Part shown: positions 8,824 through 17,852 of the stretch, piece by piece | How the letters are laid out: each line of letters opens with the position of its first letter | Numbering within the stretch: position 1 is the stretch's first letter | DNA from: Novosphingobium jiangmenense | GTDB taxonomy: Bacteria > Pseudomonadota > Alphaproteobacteria > Sphingomonadales > Sphingomonadaceae | Length of the DNA stretch: 64,000 bases | Direction: 5' to 3' | Assembly (NCBI RefSeq): GCF_015694345.1 | Contig: NZ_JADQDC010000011.1 | Location: 62,001 to 126,000, forward strand | Program-made: the position numbers and the translations under genes | Notes under the pieces: model-generated | Told to the model about the DNA's origin: nothing | The model's database searches: none | Seen by the model: only the letters and a program-made list of their open reading frames with translations

Positions 8824-9597
8824 TCACCAGCAGGTGTAGCCCCCATCTGCGACCACGATGCTTCCGGTCAGCAGGGAAGCCATGTCGGAGGCCAGAAACA
8901 GCACCACTGCCGCCACTTCTTCAGGTTCGCCCAAGCGCCCCTGCGGAGTGCCATCGATCCAGCGGCGATACATTTCTCCGGACTTGTCGGCAAAAGCGTT
9001 CAACGGCGTTGCGATGTAAGTCGGAGCCACGGCATTCACGCGCACGCCCCGGTCCGCCCATTCGGCTGCAAGGCTGCGCGTGAGCTGGTGTACGGCAGCT
9101 TTCGAGGCGTTGTAGTAACTCTGCGGCTGCGGGCGATTGACGATGAGCCCGCTCATCGACCCGACGTTGACGATGCTGCCGCACCCTGCGTCGAGCATAT
9201 GCCGACCGAAAGCCCGCGCGCACCAGAAGCTGCCGTTGAGGTTGACGTCGAGCACGTTCAGCCAATGCTCGTCGGCAACGTCTTCGGCAGGCGTCTCACT
9301 CCGCGCGATGCCGGCGTTGTTCACGAGGATGTCGATCCGCCCTTCGCGCGCCACCATGGCATCCGCCGCCCGCTGCACCGCTTGGGAGTCGGTCACGTCC
9401 ATCTCGCAGCCCGCCGCTTCGATGCCCGCCCCACGCAGCGACTCCAGACCTTGCTGCAGTCTCCCCGCATCGCAATCGGCAATGGTCACGCGAGCCCCGG
9501 CCTCGCCCAGAGCATGCGCACTGGCAAGGCCGATCCCCTGCGCCCCGCCGGTAACAAAGGCGGTGCGGCCGTCGAGCCGCAGTTTTTCCAGGTACAT
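8824..9597 (-). CDS. Short-chain dehydrogenase/reductase (polyol or sugar-acid type)
   Basis: A 257-residue classical SDR. The NAD(P) motif is TGGAQGIG (residues 17-24). NNAG, a Ser in VGSMSG and the YNASK catalytic Tyr/Lys follow. The C-terminus VADGGYTCW is common in gluconate 5-dehydrogenase-like and polyol dehydrogenases. The start is the ATG at 9597 giving MYLEKLRLDGR; the upstream in-frame extension overlaps the esterase gene. It is 10 bases downstream of the esterase, so the two are co-transcribed. It probably interconverts an alcohol and ketone on the released sugar or aglycone. Confidence 0.9.
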   Translation of the reverse strand: MYLEKLRLDGRTAFVTGGAQGIGLASAHALGEAGARVTIADCDAGRLQQGLESLRGAGIEAAGCEMDVTDSQAVQRAADAMVAREGRIDILVNNAGIARSETPAEDVADEHWLNVLDVNLNGSFWCARAFGRHMLDAGCGSIVNVGSMSGLIVNRPQPQSYYNASKAAVHQLTRSLAAEWADRGVRVNAVAPTYIATPLNAFADKSGEMYRRWIDGTPQGRLGEPEEVAAVVLFLASDMASLLTGSIVVADGGYTCW

Positions 9598-9607
9598 GGA
9601 GAATCCC

Positions 9608-11092
9608 TTAACCGGGCAGGAAATGGGCTGCTGCCATCGGGGGTTCAACCACGGTATCCCCCGCCGCCAGTTGGTAGACCAGCCGGTCTCCATTCCAGTG
9701 GCGCCATGGCAGGGTGCCGTCGGTTGCGAAGTTCACCCAGATCGAATGAGCTGTTTCGGCCAGCTCGGCCGGAGGCGCTTCGCCCACCAGTCCCTCAGGC
9801 CCGGTCGCGATGTCGAGGGTCTTGAACACGAACGGAAGTTCGATCCCGTGGCATGCGCCCAACTTCCCGCCACAAGCAGGCGAGCCCCATTCCATCTCGT
9901 AAACGTGCGTCCGACCACGATGGGCAGAGGCATATTGCCGGGCCGGCCAACGGAACACGAGGTCGGACATGGCACGGGTCATCGCAGCACCGGGACGCAC
10001 GCCCTTCCGCCCCCACCCGTAAGCCTTGAGCGCCTTGCGGGCACTCGGCAGCGAACGGGAGAGCAGCCACCACGCCAGCACACCAGGGATCTTGTCCCGC
10101 ACTGCTGTCGGCACGAAGTACAGGTTCATCTCTTCGGTATTGGTTCCGATCAGGATGTCGATTTCCGCACCGGCTCCTTGCCGCAAGGCTTCCACCGGCT
10201 TCATCGGCAGGACATCATCGCCCCAGACAGGAATGAAGCGACTGATCCCGAAGACCGGCTCGAAGCCGTTCGCGTCACGCAAGTCGATTGCCGTCGGCTT
10301 GGCAACCTTCTCCAGCGCGGCCATGGCGGAAGGGTGCGAAACGCTGCGAAAGCCATCCGCATCGGGCGAGACTCCCAGCAACCGAGCGAGCTTGCGCACA
10401 AGTCGTTGCGCGACAGGGATGTCCCGGACCATGGCCCCATGGCCGCTCTGGATGATCGCCCGCTTGAACAGACCTTTGGCCAGCGGCGAGGTAACCAGAT
10501 TCGCGATTGCCATTGCTCCGGCGCTCTCGCCGAAAGCGGTGACATTTGCAGGATCGCCGCCAAACGCTGCGATGTTGTCCTGCACCCAGCGCAGCGCGAA
10601 GAGCATGTCCCGCAGGCCAAGGTTGGTCGGCACGCCAGGCACCGGGAGGAACCCGTCGATCCCCATGCGATAGTTTATCGCAACGCATACGACCCCGGAT
10701 CGGGCAAACTCGGTGCCGTCGCTGATGGGAGCATCCTTGCTGCCGACGACAAAGCCGCCGCCATGCACCCAGACCATCACAGGCGCCCGTTGCGCATTCT
10801 CGGGCGCCCAGATGTTCAGGCGCAGATAATCGCCGTCGCTGCCGTCGCTGCCCGTTCCGACCAGGGGCACGACATCGAGGTTGGGAAACGGGCGCACCAC
10901 GTGAGGCGCCGTCGGACCGCGCTCGGTGGCATCAAGTACCTCGGTCCAGCCGACGGGGCGTGTCGGCATTTCGAAACGAACCGGCGGTGCCGCGTAAGGC
11001 AGCCCAAGATAGGTCGCCACGCCACCCGCAACGCGCCCCCGGACCGGCCCAGAATCCGTCATGACGACGGGTGTAAATCGTTCGCTGCTCAT
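9608..11092 (-). CDS. Carboxylesterase, type-B family
   Basis: A 494-residue alpha/beta-hydrolase. It shows YLRLNIWAP, the oxyanion-hole WVHGGGF, the nucleophile elbow GESAG (Ser190), the acid-loop IGTNTEE and the late His in CHGIELPFVF, all as in type-B carboxylesterases. No signal peptide is visible from the chosen start (ATG at 11092, MSSERFTP), so it appears cytoplasmic. An upstream in-frame ATG at 11128 would add 12 residues without a signal peptide. It precedes the SDR gene by 10 bases. It likely removes an acyl or aryl ester from the imported compound. Confidence 0.9.
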   Translation of the reverse strand: MSSERFTPVVMTDSGPVRGRVAGGVATYLGLPYAAPPVRFEMPTRPVGWTEVLDATERGPTAPHVVRPFPNLDVVPLVGTGSDGSDGDYLRLNIWAPENAQRAPVMVWVHGGGFVVGSKDAPISDGTEFARSGVVCVAINYRMGIDGFLPVPGVPTNLGLRDMLFALRWVQDNIAAFGGDPANVTAFGESAGAMAIANLVTSPLAKGLFKRAIIQSGHGAMVRDIPVAQRLVRKLARLLGVSPDADGFRSVSHPSAMAALEKVAKPTAIDLRDANGFEPVFGISRFIPVWGDDVLPMKPVEALRQGAGAEIDILIGTNTEEMNLYFVPTAVRDKIPGVLAWWLLSRSLPSARKALKAYGWGRKGVRPGAAMTRAMSDLVFRWPARQYASAHRGRTHVYEMEWGSPACGGKLGACHGIELPFVFKTLDIATGPEGLVGEAPPAELAETAHSIWVNFATDGTLPWRHWNGDRLVYQLAAGDTVVEPPMAAAHFLPG

Positions 11093-11154
11093 CACTGCAT
11101 TGTGCGTTGAGCGGGCGAAGCACTCCACCGGATTCGTTATGCCGATCAGCAGAC

Positions 11155-11166
11155 TTGGTATGCCAA
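11155..11166. promoter_or_regulatory. Candidate operator TTGGTATGCCAA
   Basis: TTGG-TATG-CCAA is an inverted repeat about 63 bases upstream of the esterase start, in the 159-base gap before the sulfatase gene end. It resembles the TTGGTATACCAA-type sites bound by some FCD-family GntR regulators such as UxuR and VanR. The match is short, so this is a suggestion only. Confidence 0.35.
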
Positions 11167-11251
11167 CAAAGAAGCCTGGCCGGTTGCAGCACTATTGCCC
11201 TGTCCGGCAACCTGCTGGCAAACTTGCAAAACAAGCGCCCGTCTCGCGCCG

Positions 11252-13000
11252 TCAGTGCGAGTTGGCGGGCTTGTCGGGCAGGCTCTTCACGCCGTGCTCG
11301 ACGCTATTGGTGCCTTGTCCGACGATCGGCGCGGGGAGGAAGTTCTCGCCTCGATCATGCGCGGCCTGTTTGGCAAGGCTGTCGTTGACGATCGGATCAA
11401 GCCTGTCCTCGCGGTTCGGTTCGACCAGCCATTCGTCAGGGAATGGCGCCGCACCAGTGCCGTTGCGATTGCGCCGCACCGCGCCGATCGACTGGCGCTG
11501 CGTGTAGGGAATGACGTGCTTGCCCTGGGAGTTGGCGAGCTGGGCGTAAAGCGCCTTGCGCAACTCGATCTTCGCCGAGAGGTACTTGGGGTCCTCGGCA
11601 AGGTTTTGCATCTCGTCCGGGTCGGCCGCGACATCATAGAGTTCATCGATGTCGTAGACGCCGTAGTACTGGATGTATTTCAGATTGCCGCGCTGGATCG
11701 CGAAAGTGCCGGGCGTCTGCGGGAAGGTCCATTCCCAGTAGTATTCGTAGGTGAAGTCGGGCGCCTGCCAGTCCTTCGCCGCGACCTTGCCGGTTATCAG
11801 CGGCCAGGCGCTCTTGCCTTCGAACTGCGCTGGCTTTGGCGCGCCGGCGAGATCGAGGAACGTGGGCGCGAAATCGAGGTTGCGGATCGCTCCGGTGTTG
11901 ACCACTCCTGCGGGCACGGTGCCCGGCTCATACATCACCAGCGGCACCTTGACCGAGGCTTCATAGGCAGTGCGCTTGTCGATCAGCCCATGCTCGCCAA
12001 CCTGGAACCCGTTGTCGGACGTGAACACGACCAGCGTGTCCTTCTCGAGGCCCGCCTTCTTCAGGTACTGCATGATCCGGCCGACGCTGTCGTCCACTGC
12101 CGATAACGTCGCGTAGTAGTACTTGAGGTACTCGGTCATCGGCATGTCGGAATTGTAGTAGAAGTCGATGCCGTGCCAGGTATTGCGCTGGTCATAGACC
12201 CAGCGCGGCTTGCCCTTGTAGTTCTCGGGCGTGTTTGCGGCGCTCGCGGGCAGCCTGAACTGGAAGTTGTCGTACTGGTGGGCGTAGCGGGGCGGCGGCA
12301 GCGGGTCGGAATGCACCGCCTTGTGGCTGAGATAGAGGAAGAACGGCTTCTTCGGATCGCGCTCCTTGGTCAGCCAGTTCATCGCATAGTCGGTCAACTC
12401 GTCGGTGATGTAGCCCTTCTGCGGCACTTCTTTGCCATCGACGTTGTATTTGTGGACCACGCCTTTGGCGAATTGCGCATCGGGGATGCCGGTGTTGGGG
12501 TAGTAATTGCCCTGCCCGCTGAAGCTGAGCCACTTGTCGAAACCGGGGCGCGGCGAGGCGGTATCGTTGCCCATGTGCCACTTGCCGAAGAATGCGGTCT
12601 GGTAGCCCTGCCCCTGCAGGTACTTGGGGAAGAAGGTCAGGCCCTCTTCCGAAGAGTTGTTGTTGTCGACCACGCCATGGTTGCGCGCGGTCATGCCGGT
12701 CAGGATCGTGGCGCGGCTCGGGCTGCACAACGACGAGGTGACGCGGGTATTGGGGAAATAGCTGCCCCCTGCCGCCAGACGGTCGATGTTCGGCGTCTTG
12801 ATCCCCGGCTGCAGGAAGCCGAGCCCGTCGAAGCGCAAGTCGTCGACGAGGATGAAGATCACGTTGCGGGGGCGCTGCTGCTGGGTTTGCACAGCGGCAG
12901 AGGCGGCAGGTGCCTCCTTTGCTGAAGCAGGCATCGCGGACATGGCTATGCAGCCAAGAGTTACAGTTGCCAGCAGGCGATGCCGCTTCAGAAAAGTCAT
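11252..13000 (-). CDS. Secreted sulfatase, Cys-type (formylglycine-dependent)
   Basis: A 582-residue precursor with a signal peptide (AMSAMPASA, cut near residue 28). The metal-binding VDD is at residues 52-54, the modification motif C-S-P-S-R starts at Cys92 and continues ATILTG, and TSDNGFQVGEHG lies in the second half. The Cys must be converted to formylglycine by an FGE; one is encoded at 40899-41873. Overall layout is that of N-acetylglucosamine-6-sulfatase, choline-sulfatase and similar alkaline-phosphatase-fold sulfatases. It lies 13 bases downstream of the GH3 gene, and the two likely act in sequence in the periplasm on a sulfated glycoside. Confidence 0.92.
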   Translation of the reverse strand: MTFLKRHRLLATVTLGCIAMSAMPASAKEAPAASAAVQTQQQRPRNVIFILVDDLRFDGLGFLQPGIKTPNIDRLAAGGSYFPNTRVTSSLCSPSRATILTGMTARNHGVVDNNNSSEEGLTFFPKYLQGQGYQTAFFGKWHMGNDTASPRPGFDKWLSFSGQGNYYPNTGIPDAQFAKGVVHKYNVDGKEVPQKGYITDELTDYAMNWLTKERDPKKPFFLYLSHKAVHSDPLPPPRYAHQYDNFQFRLPASAANTPENYKGKPRWVYDQRNTWHGIDFYYNSDMPMTEYLKYYYATLSAVDDSVGRIMQYLKKAGLEKDTLVVFTSDNGFQVGEHGLIDKRTAYEASVKVPLVMYEPGTVPAGVVNTGAIRNLDFAPTFLDLAGAPKPAQFEGKSAWPLITGKVAAKDWQAPDFTYEYYWEWTFPQTPGTFAIQRGNLKYIQYYGVYDIDELYDVAADPDEMQNLAEDPKYLSAKIELRKALYAQLANSQGKHVIPYTQRQSIGAVRRNRNGTGAAPFPDEWLVEPNREDRLDPIVNDSLAKQAAHDRGENFLPAPIVGQGTNSVEHGVKSLPDKPANSH

Positions 13001-13013
13001 GGCGTTGGCGTCC

Positions 13014-15233
13014 TCAGTCCTTCCAGCGCTTCGCCGGCAGCTTGACCTTCACCGGCGTACCCAGCGTCTCGGCGTCCTTGCCGAGCGCGAAGGTGTATTC
13101 GCCCGCCGGCATCGTCCAGCCGCCATCCTTCCAGTCGGCGAGGATGCGGGGGTCGATCGTCAGGTTGACGGTCTGCGATGCACCGGCGGCGAGGTTCACC
13201 CGCTGGAACCCCGCAAGGCGGCGCTTGGCCTGTCCTGCGCGATCCACAAGGTAAAGCTGCGCCACCTCCGCGCCCTCGCGCTTGCCGGTGTTCTTGACGG
13301 TGAAACTGGCGGTCAGCCCCTTCACCTTCAGGCCGGTGCTGTCGAAGGTGGTGTAGGACAGACCATAGCCGAACGGGAACAGCGGCTTGGCGCCCTGCCT
13401 CGCGAACCAGCGATAGCCGACATCCGAACCCTCGATGTCGTAGTCAGCCGTGAGCTTGTCGCTGCCCGAGCTGGGCCCGCCCGAGAAGTCCGGCTCGACC
13501 CAGTCGCTGCCATCAAGCTTGGGCCGCGGCAGTTGCGCCTCGCTGGCCGGGAAGGTCAGCGGCAGGCGGCCCGAAGGGTTGGTATCGCCGAACAGCACCG
13601 AAGCGATAGCGGGCCCGCCACGCGCGCCGGGATACCAGGCCTCGACCACGCCAGCGACCTTGTCCAGCCACGGCATCTTCACCGGCCCGCCGGTTTCGAG
13701 CACGACGATCGTGTTGGGATTTGCCGCAGCCACCGCGGCGATCAGTTCGTCCTGACCATCGGGCAGCGAGAGATCAGGCACGTCGAGACCTTCAGTCTGC
13801 CATTGCGTGGCAAAGACGATGGCAACTTCGGATTGCTTGGCCTTCTCCACTGCATCGGCGATGTAGCGACCGTCGCGGAAGGTGACCTTGGCATCCTTGG
13901 CCAGCGCCTGGATCGCGTCCATCGGGCTTGAGCGATGGTACTGCTGGGCGATGAAGCCGGCCCAGACGCCCTTGCCACCGACCGGACGAACTACGGCAGG
14001 GCCGCCCTCGCCGTGCACCTGGCTGGAGCCAGCGCCAGAAAGCACGGCACCATCGGCATAGCCCCCGATGATCGCGATGGACTTCGCGCTCTTGGCCAGC
14101 GGCAGTGCGCTGTTGTTCTTGAGCAGGACAATGCCTTGCTTGGCCACTTCCTCGGCCACCATGCCGTTGGCGGCAAAATCGATCTTGCCGCCCGGCTTGG
14201 CCGGATTCTTGTCGAGACCCGACGCATAGATCGCCGTCAGCACGCGACGGTTCATGTCATCGAGCCGCGCCTTCCACGTCGGGTCGCTGGCGGCCTTGTC
14301 CTTGAGCTTGTCGCCAAAGAACACGCCGGGATCGAGCTGCTCGCCCGACTGCTGGTCGAGTCCTTTCAGCGCCGCCTCGATGTTCGGCACCGCGCCCCAG
14401 TCCGACATCACGAAGCCCTTGTAGCCCCACGATTGCTTCAGCACCTTGTTGAGCAGCCAGTCGCTGGCGCAGGCCTGCTCACCCCAGACGCGGTTGTAGG
14501 CGCACATCACCGAGCCGGGCTGCCCCTGTTCGATGCCGATCTTGAAAGCGAGCAGGTCGCTCTCGCGCGCGGCGCTCTCGCTGATCTTGACGTCGACGTA
14601 CTTGCGCCCGGTCTCCTGCCCGTTCAGCGCGAAATGCTTGATCGTCGAGATGATGTTGTTCGACTGGACACCACGGATCGCCGCGCCCACCAGCATGCCC
14701 GAAAGCAGCGGATCTTCGGCAAGATATTCGAAAGTGCGGCCGTTGCGCGGATCGCGCATGAGGTTGACGCCGCCCGCCAGAAGCACGTTGAAGCCCTTGG
14801 CCCGCGCTTCCGATCCGATCATCGCGCCACCGCGATACATCAGGTCGGGGTTCCACGAAGCCGCCTGCGCAACGCCCGATGGCAGCGCTGTCGAAAAATC
14901 GCGACGAATACCCATAACGTAGGAAACACCGAGGCTTGCGTCGGTTTCCTTGAGCGCAGGGATACCCAGACGTTCGATGCCCGGAATGTACCCGGCACCG
15001 GCAATCGCATCTGCCGGCATCGGCGGCGTCGGCCCGCCCAGCGGCAGCGGCATGATGCCATGCGTCAACACGACCTTCTCGTCGGCCGTCATCTGCTTGA
15101 CCGTCGCGGCGGCGCGGGCGTCGGCAGCCTTCATGTCAACCGCACGCGCCTGCTGGGCATGCGCGGAGGAAACGGCAATGGAGGAGACGGCTATTGCAAG
15201 TGATACACTGCTTCGGAGCATCGGATTTCTCAT
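13014..15233 (-). CDS. Glycoside hydrolase family 3 beta-glucosidase-type enzyme, exported
   Basis: A 739-residue precursor with a signal peptide (AVSSIAVSSAHAQ). The GH3 N-terminal barrel shows TIKHFALNGQE and the nucleophile Asp278 in VMSDWGA. The second alpha/beta domain follows (GIVLLKNNSALPL, TEGLDVPDLSLP), and a C-terminal fibronectin-III-like domain is present (FPFGYGLSYTTF onward). This is the standard three-domain layout of bacterial GH3 beta-glucosidases and beta-xylosidases. It is the first gene of a GH3-sulfatase unit. The 220-base divergent region to the aldo/keto reductase gene presumably holds its promoter, though I see no clear motif there. Confidence 0.93.
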   Translation of the reverse strand: MRNPMLRSSVSLAIAVSSIAVSSAHAQQARAVDMKAADARAAATVKQMTADEKVVLTHGIMPLPLGGPTPPMPADAIAGAGYIPGIERLGIPALKETDASLGVSYVMGIRRDFSTALPSGVAQAASWNPDLMYRGGAMIGSEARAKGFNVLLAGGVNLMRDPRNGRTFEYLAEDPLLSGMLVGAAIRGVQSNNIISTIKHFALNGQETGRKYVDVKISESAARESDLLAFKIGIEQGQPGSVMCAYNRVWGEQACASDWLLNKVLKQSWGYKGFVMSDWGAVPNIEAALKGLDQQSGEQLDPGVFFGDKLKDKAASDPTWKARLDDMNRRVLTAIYASGLDKNPAKPGGKIDFAANGMVAEEVAKQGIVLLKNNSALPLAKSAKSIAIIGGYADGAVLSGAGSSQVHGEGGPAVVRPVGGKGVWAGFIAQQYHRSSPMDAIQALAKDAKVTFRDGRYIADAVEKAKQSEVAIVFATQWQTEGLDVPDLSLPDGQDELIAAVAAANPNTIVVLETGGPVKMPWLDKVAGVVEAWYPGARGGPAIASVLFGDTNPSGRLPLTFPASEAQLPRPKLDGSDWVEPDFSGGPSSGSDKLTADYDIEGSDVGYRWFARQGAKPLFPFGYGLSYTTFDSTGLKVKGLTASFTVKNTGKREGAEVAQLYLVDRAGQAKRRLAGFQRVNLAAGASQTVNLTIDPRILADWKDGGWTMPAGEYTFALGKDAETLGTPVKVKLPAKRWKD

Positions 15234-15453
15234 CTTTCAGGTCAAGCTGGCTTCGATTCTGCCGTCCGGGCAAACTACGAACGACGCGACACTAGCGCGC
15301 TCGACCTTGCCCCGTCACTCCGGTTTTTGCACCTCGGCGCAACAATGCCCACCCTGACCGCAAGGCTGCGGACGATCGCCTGTTCGGGTACCGCCGCCTG
15401 CCCTATACATTCGCCGAGCGCACATCGGTCGCGCCGCCACACAGGACTGTTTC

Positions 15454-16368
15454 ATGAGCGAATTGCATTTGCCACCTGCCTTCCGTCCACTTGGGGCTTC
15501 CGGCATTGCCGTGTCGCCGATTGCCTGGGGGATGTGGCGCCTTGCCGAGGACGGACGCAGCGCTGCCGATGCGGCAAAGCTGGTCCACGCAGCGCTGGAT
15601 GCCGGAATCACCTTCCTCGACACCGCCGACATCTATGGCTTTGACGGCAATGGCGGATTCGGCGATGCCGAGGTGCTGCTCGGTGAAGTGCTGGCGGCAG
15701 AACCGGCCCTGCGCACACGCATGGTCCTGGCCACCAAGGGCGGCATTCTCCCCCCGCTACCCTATGACCAAAACCCGGATTACCTGCGCAAGGCCATCGA
15801 GGATTCGCTGCGCCGCTTGCAGACCGACGTGATCGACCTGTGGCAGATCCACCGCCCAGATGTCCTCGCCCACCCGCACGAGACCGCCCGCGTGCTCGAC
15901 GATGCAGTGGCCTCGGGCAAGGTCCGCGCACTGGGCGTGTCCAACTTCACCACCCACCAGATCGCCGCGCTCAACCACTTCCTCGGCGAGAAGCTGGCAA
16001 CCACCCAGCCCGAGATCAGCCCCTTGCGGATCGACTGCTTCGAGAACGGCGAACTCGATCAGGCAATGCAGCTTGGCCTGACCCCGATGGCCTGGTCGCC
16101 GCTCGGTGGCGGACGCCTGGCGGGGCCCAAGACCGAGCGCGAAATGGCCGTGGCCTCTGCGCTCGATACCGTGGCCGACGCGCAGGGCGTCTCGCGCGCC
16201 GTCGCCGCCTATTCGTGGCTGATGGCGCACCCGGCGGGAATCGTCCCGATCATCGGCTCGCAGAAGGCAGCGCGCATTGCCGAGGGCGCTGCCGCGCTCA
16301 CCGTGCGCTGGACACGAGCGGAGTGGTACGCCGTGCTCGTCGCGGCGCGGGGCGAGCGTCTCCCTTGA
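15454..16368 (+). CDS. Aldo/keto reductase
   Basis: A 304-residue AKR barrel. The catalytic tetrad is visible as Asp56 and Tyr61 (FLDTADIYGF), Lys in LATKGG and His in QIHRPD. The C-terminal NADPH region reads IVPIIGSQKAARI. It resembles the YdhF subgroup. The start is ATG at 15454. Its TGA overlaps the TTG start of the glycerol-3-phosphate dehydrogenase gene by 4 bases, so it is the first gene of an AKR-glpD-glpK operon. A role in reducing an aldehyde such as glyceraldehyde to glycerol would fit that context, but that is inference. Confidence 0.92.
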   Translation: MSELHLPPAFRPLGASGIAVSPIAWGMWRLAEDGRSAADAAKLVHAALDAGITFLDTADIYGFDGNGGFGDAEVLLGEVLAAEPALRTRMVLATKGGILPPLPYDQNPDYLRKAIEDSLRRLQTDVIDLWQIHRPDVLAHPHETARVLDDAVASGKVRALGVSNFTTHQIAALNHFLGEKLATTQPEISPLRIDCFENGELDQAMQLGLTPMAWSPLGGGRLAGPKTEREMAVASALDTVADAQGVSRAVAAYSWLMAHPAGIVPIIGSQKAARIAEGAAALTVRWTRAEWYAVLVAARGERLP

Positions 16369-17852
16369 AGCAGGACAGGATCTTCGACGTCGCCGTCATC
16401 GGCGGCGGCGTCAACGGCACCGGCATAGCGCGCGATGCGGCAGGGCGCGGCGCCTCCGTCCTGCTCCTCGAAGCGCGCGACCTTGCCAGCGGCACCTCGT
16501 CCAATTCCAGCAAGCTGATCCATGGCGGCCTGCGCTATCTCGAACACTACGAATTCGGCCTCGTCCGCGAGGCGCTGGGCGAGCGCGAGAAGCTCTGGGC
16601 GATTGCCCCCCACATCATCTGGCCGATGCGCTTCGTGCTGCCATGGGTGCAAGGCCTGCGCCCGCGCTGGCTGCTGCGCCTCGGCCTGTTCCTCTACGAC
16701 CACCTCGGCAAGCGCAAGCTCCTGCCCGCCACCGAGACCATCCGGCTCGATCGCCACCCCGCGGGCAAGCCGCTGAAGCCGGAATTCGTCCACGGCTTCG
16801 TCTATTCCGATGGCTGGGTCGATGATGCCCGCCTCGTCGTGCTCAATGCCCGCGATGCGGCGGACAAGGGCGCCGATGTCCGCACCCGCTGCCCGGTCGA
16901 AGCGCTGGAACGCGAGGGCGAGGTGTGGCGGATCGACACACCGCTTGGGCCTTTCCGCGCCAGCTCTGTGATCAATGCGGCGGGGCCGTCAGTCCTCTCG
17001 ATCCTCGACAGGAGCGGCGAGCAGCACACCCAGTCGATCCGCCTCGTGCGGGGCTCGCACATCGTCGTGCCCAAACTGTTCGACCACCCCCACCCCTACT
17101 TCTTCCAGCTCCCCGATGGCCGCATCTTCTTCGCCATCCCCTACGAGCACGACTTCACCCTGATCGGCACGACCGACCGCGACCACATTCCCGGCAATCC
17201 CATCGTCGCCAGCGCCGAGGAGATCGCCTACCTCTGCGAAGGCGCCAGCCGCTTCTTCGCCAGGCCGGTGCGGCCCGAGGAGGTGGTGTGGACCTATTCG
17301 GGCGTGCGTCCGCTGGTCGATGACGGTTCCGGCAAGCCCGAGGCGGCAACGCGCGGCTACCGCTTCGAACTCAGCCCCGAGGAAGAAGGCGCCCCGATCC
17401 TCTCGGTCTTCGGCGGCAAGATCACCACCTTCCGCACCCTGTCGGAAGAGGCGGTGGACCGCATGGCCACCCGCGTCCCGGCCCTGTCCGGTGAACCCTG
17501 GACCGACAGCAAACCGCTCCCCGGCGGCGATTTCGGCGTGACCGAAGTGGACCGCCAGATCGCCGATCTGCAGGCCCGCTATCCCTTCCTCGAACACTCC
17601 TGGGCCGAACGCCTGATCCATGCCTACGGCACGCTCGCGCCTCAGGTTCTCGGCGATGCGCAAGGGTTGCAGGATTGTGGGCAGCACTTCGGCCACGGCT
17701 TGACCGCGCGCGAGGTTCAGTACCTGATGACGCGCGAATGGGCGGTCGAGGCTGAAGACGTCTTGTGGCGGCGCACCAAGCTTGGCCTGCGCCTGTCGGC
17801 AGAGCAGCAGGAAAACCTGCGCCGCTTCATGGGGGAGAATGCCGCGAAATGA
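16365..17852 (+). CDS. glpD: Glycerol-3-phosphate dehydrogenase (aerobic, FAD)
   Basis: A 495-residue flavoprotein, close to the usual length of about 500. The N-terminal dinucleotide motif is DVAVIGGGVNGTGIARDAAGRG; GTSSNSSKLIHGGLRYLE is the strongly conserved GlpD region. FGGKITTFRTLSEE and the C-terminal DAO_C domain (MTREWAVEAEDVLWRRTKLGL) follow. It oxidises glycerol-3-phosphate to dihydroxyacetone phosphate and feeds electrons to quinone at the inner membrane. The start is TTG at 16365, overlapping the AKR stop (TTGA); no ATG or GTG lies closer to the FAD motif. It overlaps glpK by 4 bases. Confidence 0.95.
   Translation: MKQDRIFDVAVIGGGVNGTGIARDAAGRGASVLLLEARDLASGTSSNSSKLIHGGLRYLEHYEFGLVREALGEREKLWAIAPHIIWPMRFVLPWVQGLRPRWLLRLGLFLYDHLGKRKLLPATETIRLDRHPAGKPLKPEFVHGFVYSDGWVDDARLVVLNARDAADKGADVRTRCPVEALEREGEVWRIDTPLGPFRASSVINAAGPSVLSILDRSGEQHTQSIRLVRGSHIVVPKLFDHPHPYFFQLPDGRIFFAIPYEHDFTLIGTTDRDHIPGNPIVASAEEIAYLCEGASRFFARPVRPEEVVWTYSGVRPLVDDGSGKPEAATRGYRFELSPEEEGAPILSVFGGKITTFRTLSEEAVDRMATRVPALSGEPWTDSKPLPGGDFGVTEVDRQIADLQARYPFLEHSWAERLIHAYGTLAPQVLGDAQGLQDCGQHFGHGLTAREVQYLMTREWAVEAEDVLWRRTKLGLRLSAEQQENLRRFMGENAAK

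Noticed and set aside
15840..16364. N-terminal extension of glpD giving a 670-residue protein
   Set aside because: The extension is out of frame over the aldo/keto reductase gene and Arg-rich. The FAD motif starts right after the TTG at 16365.
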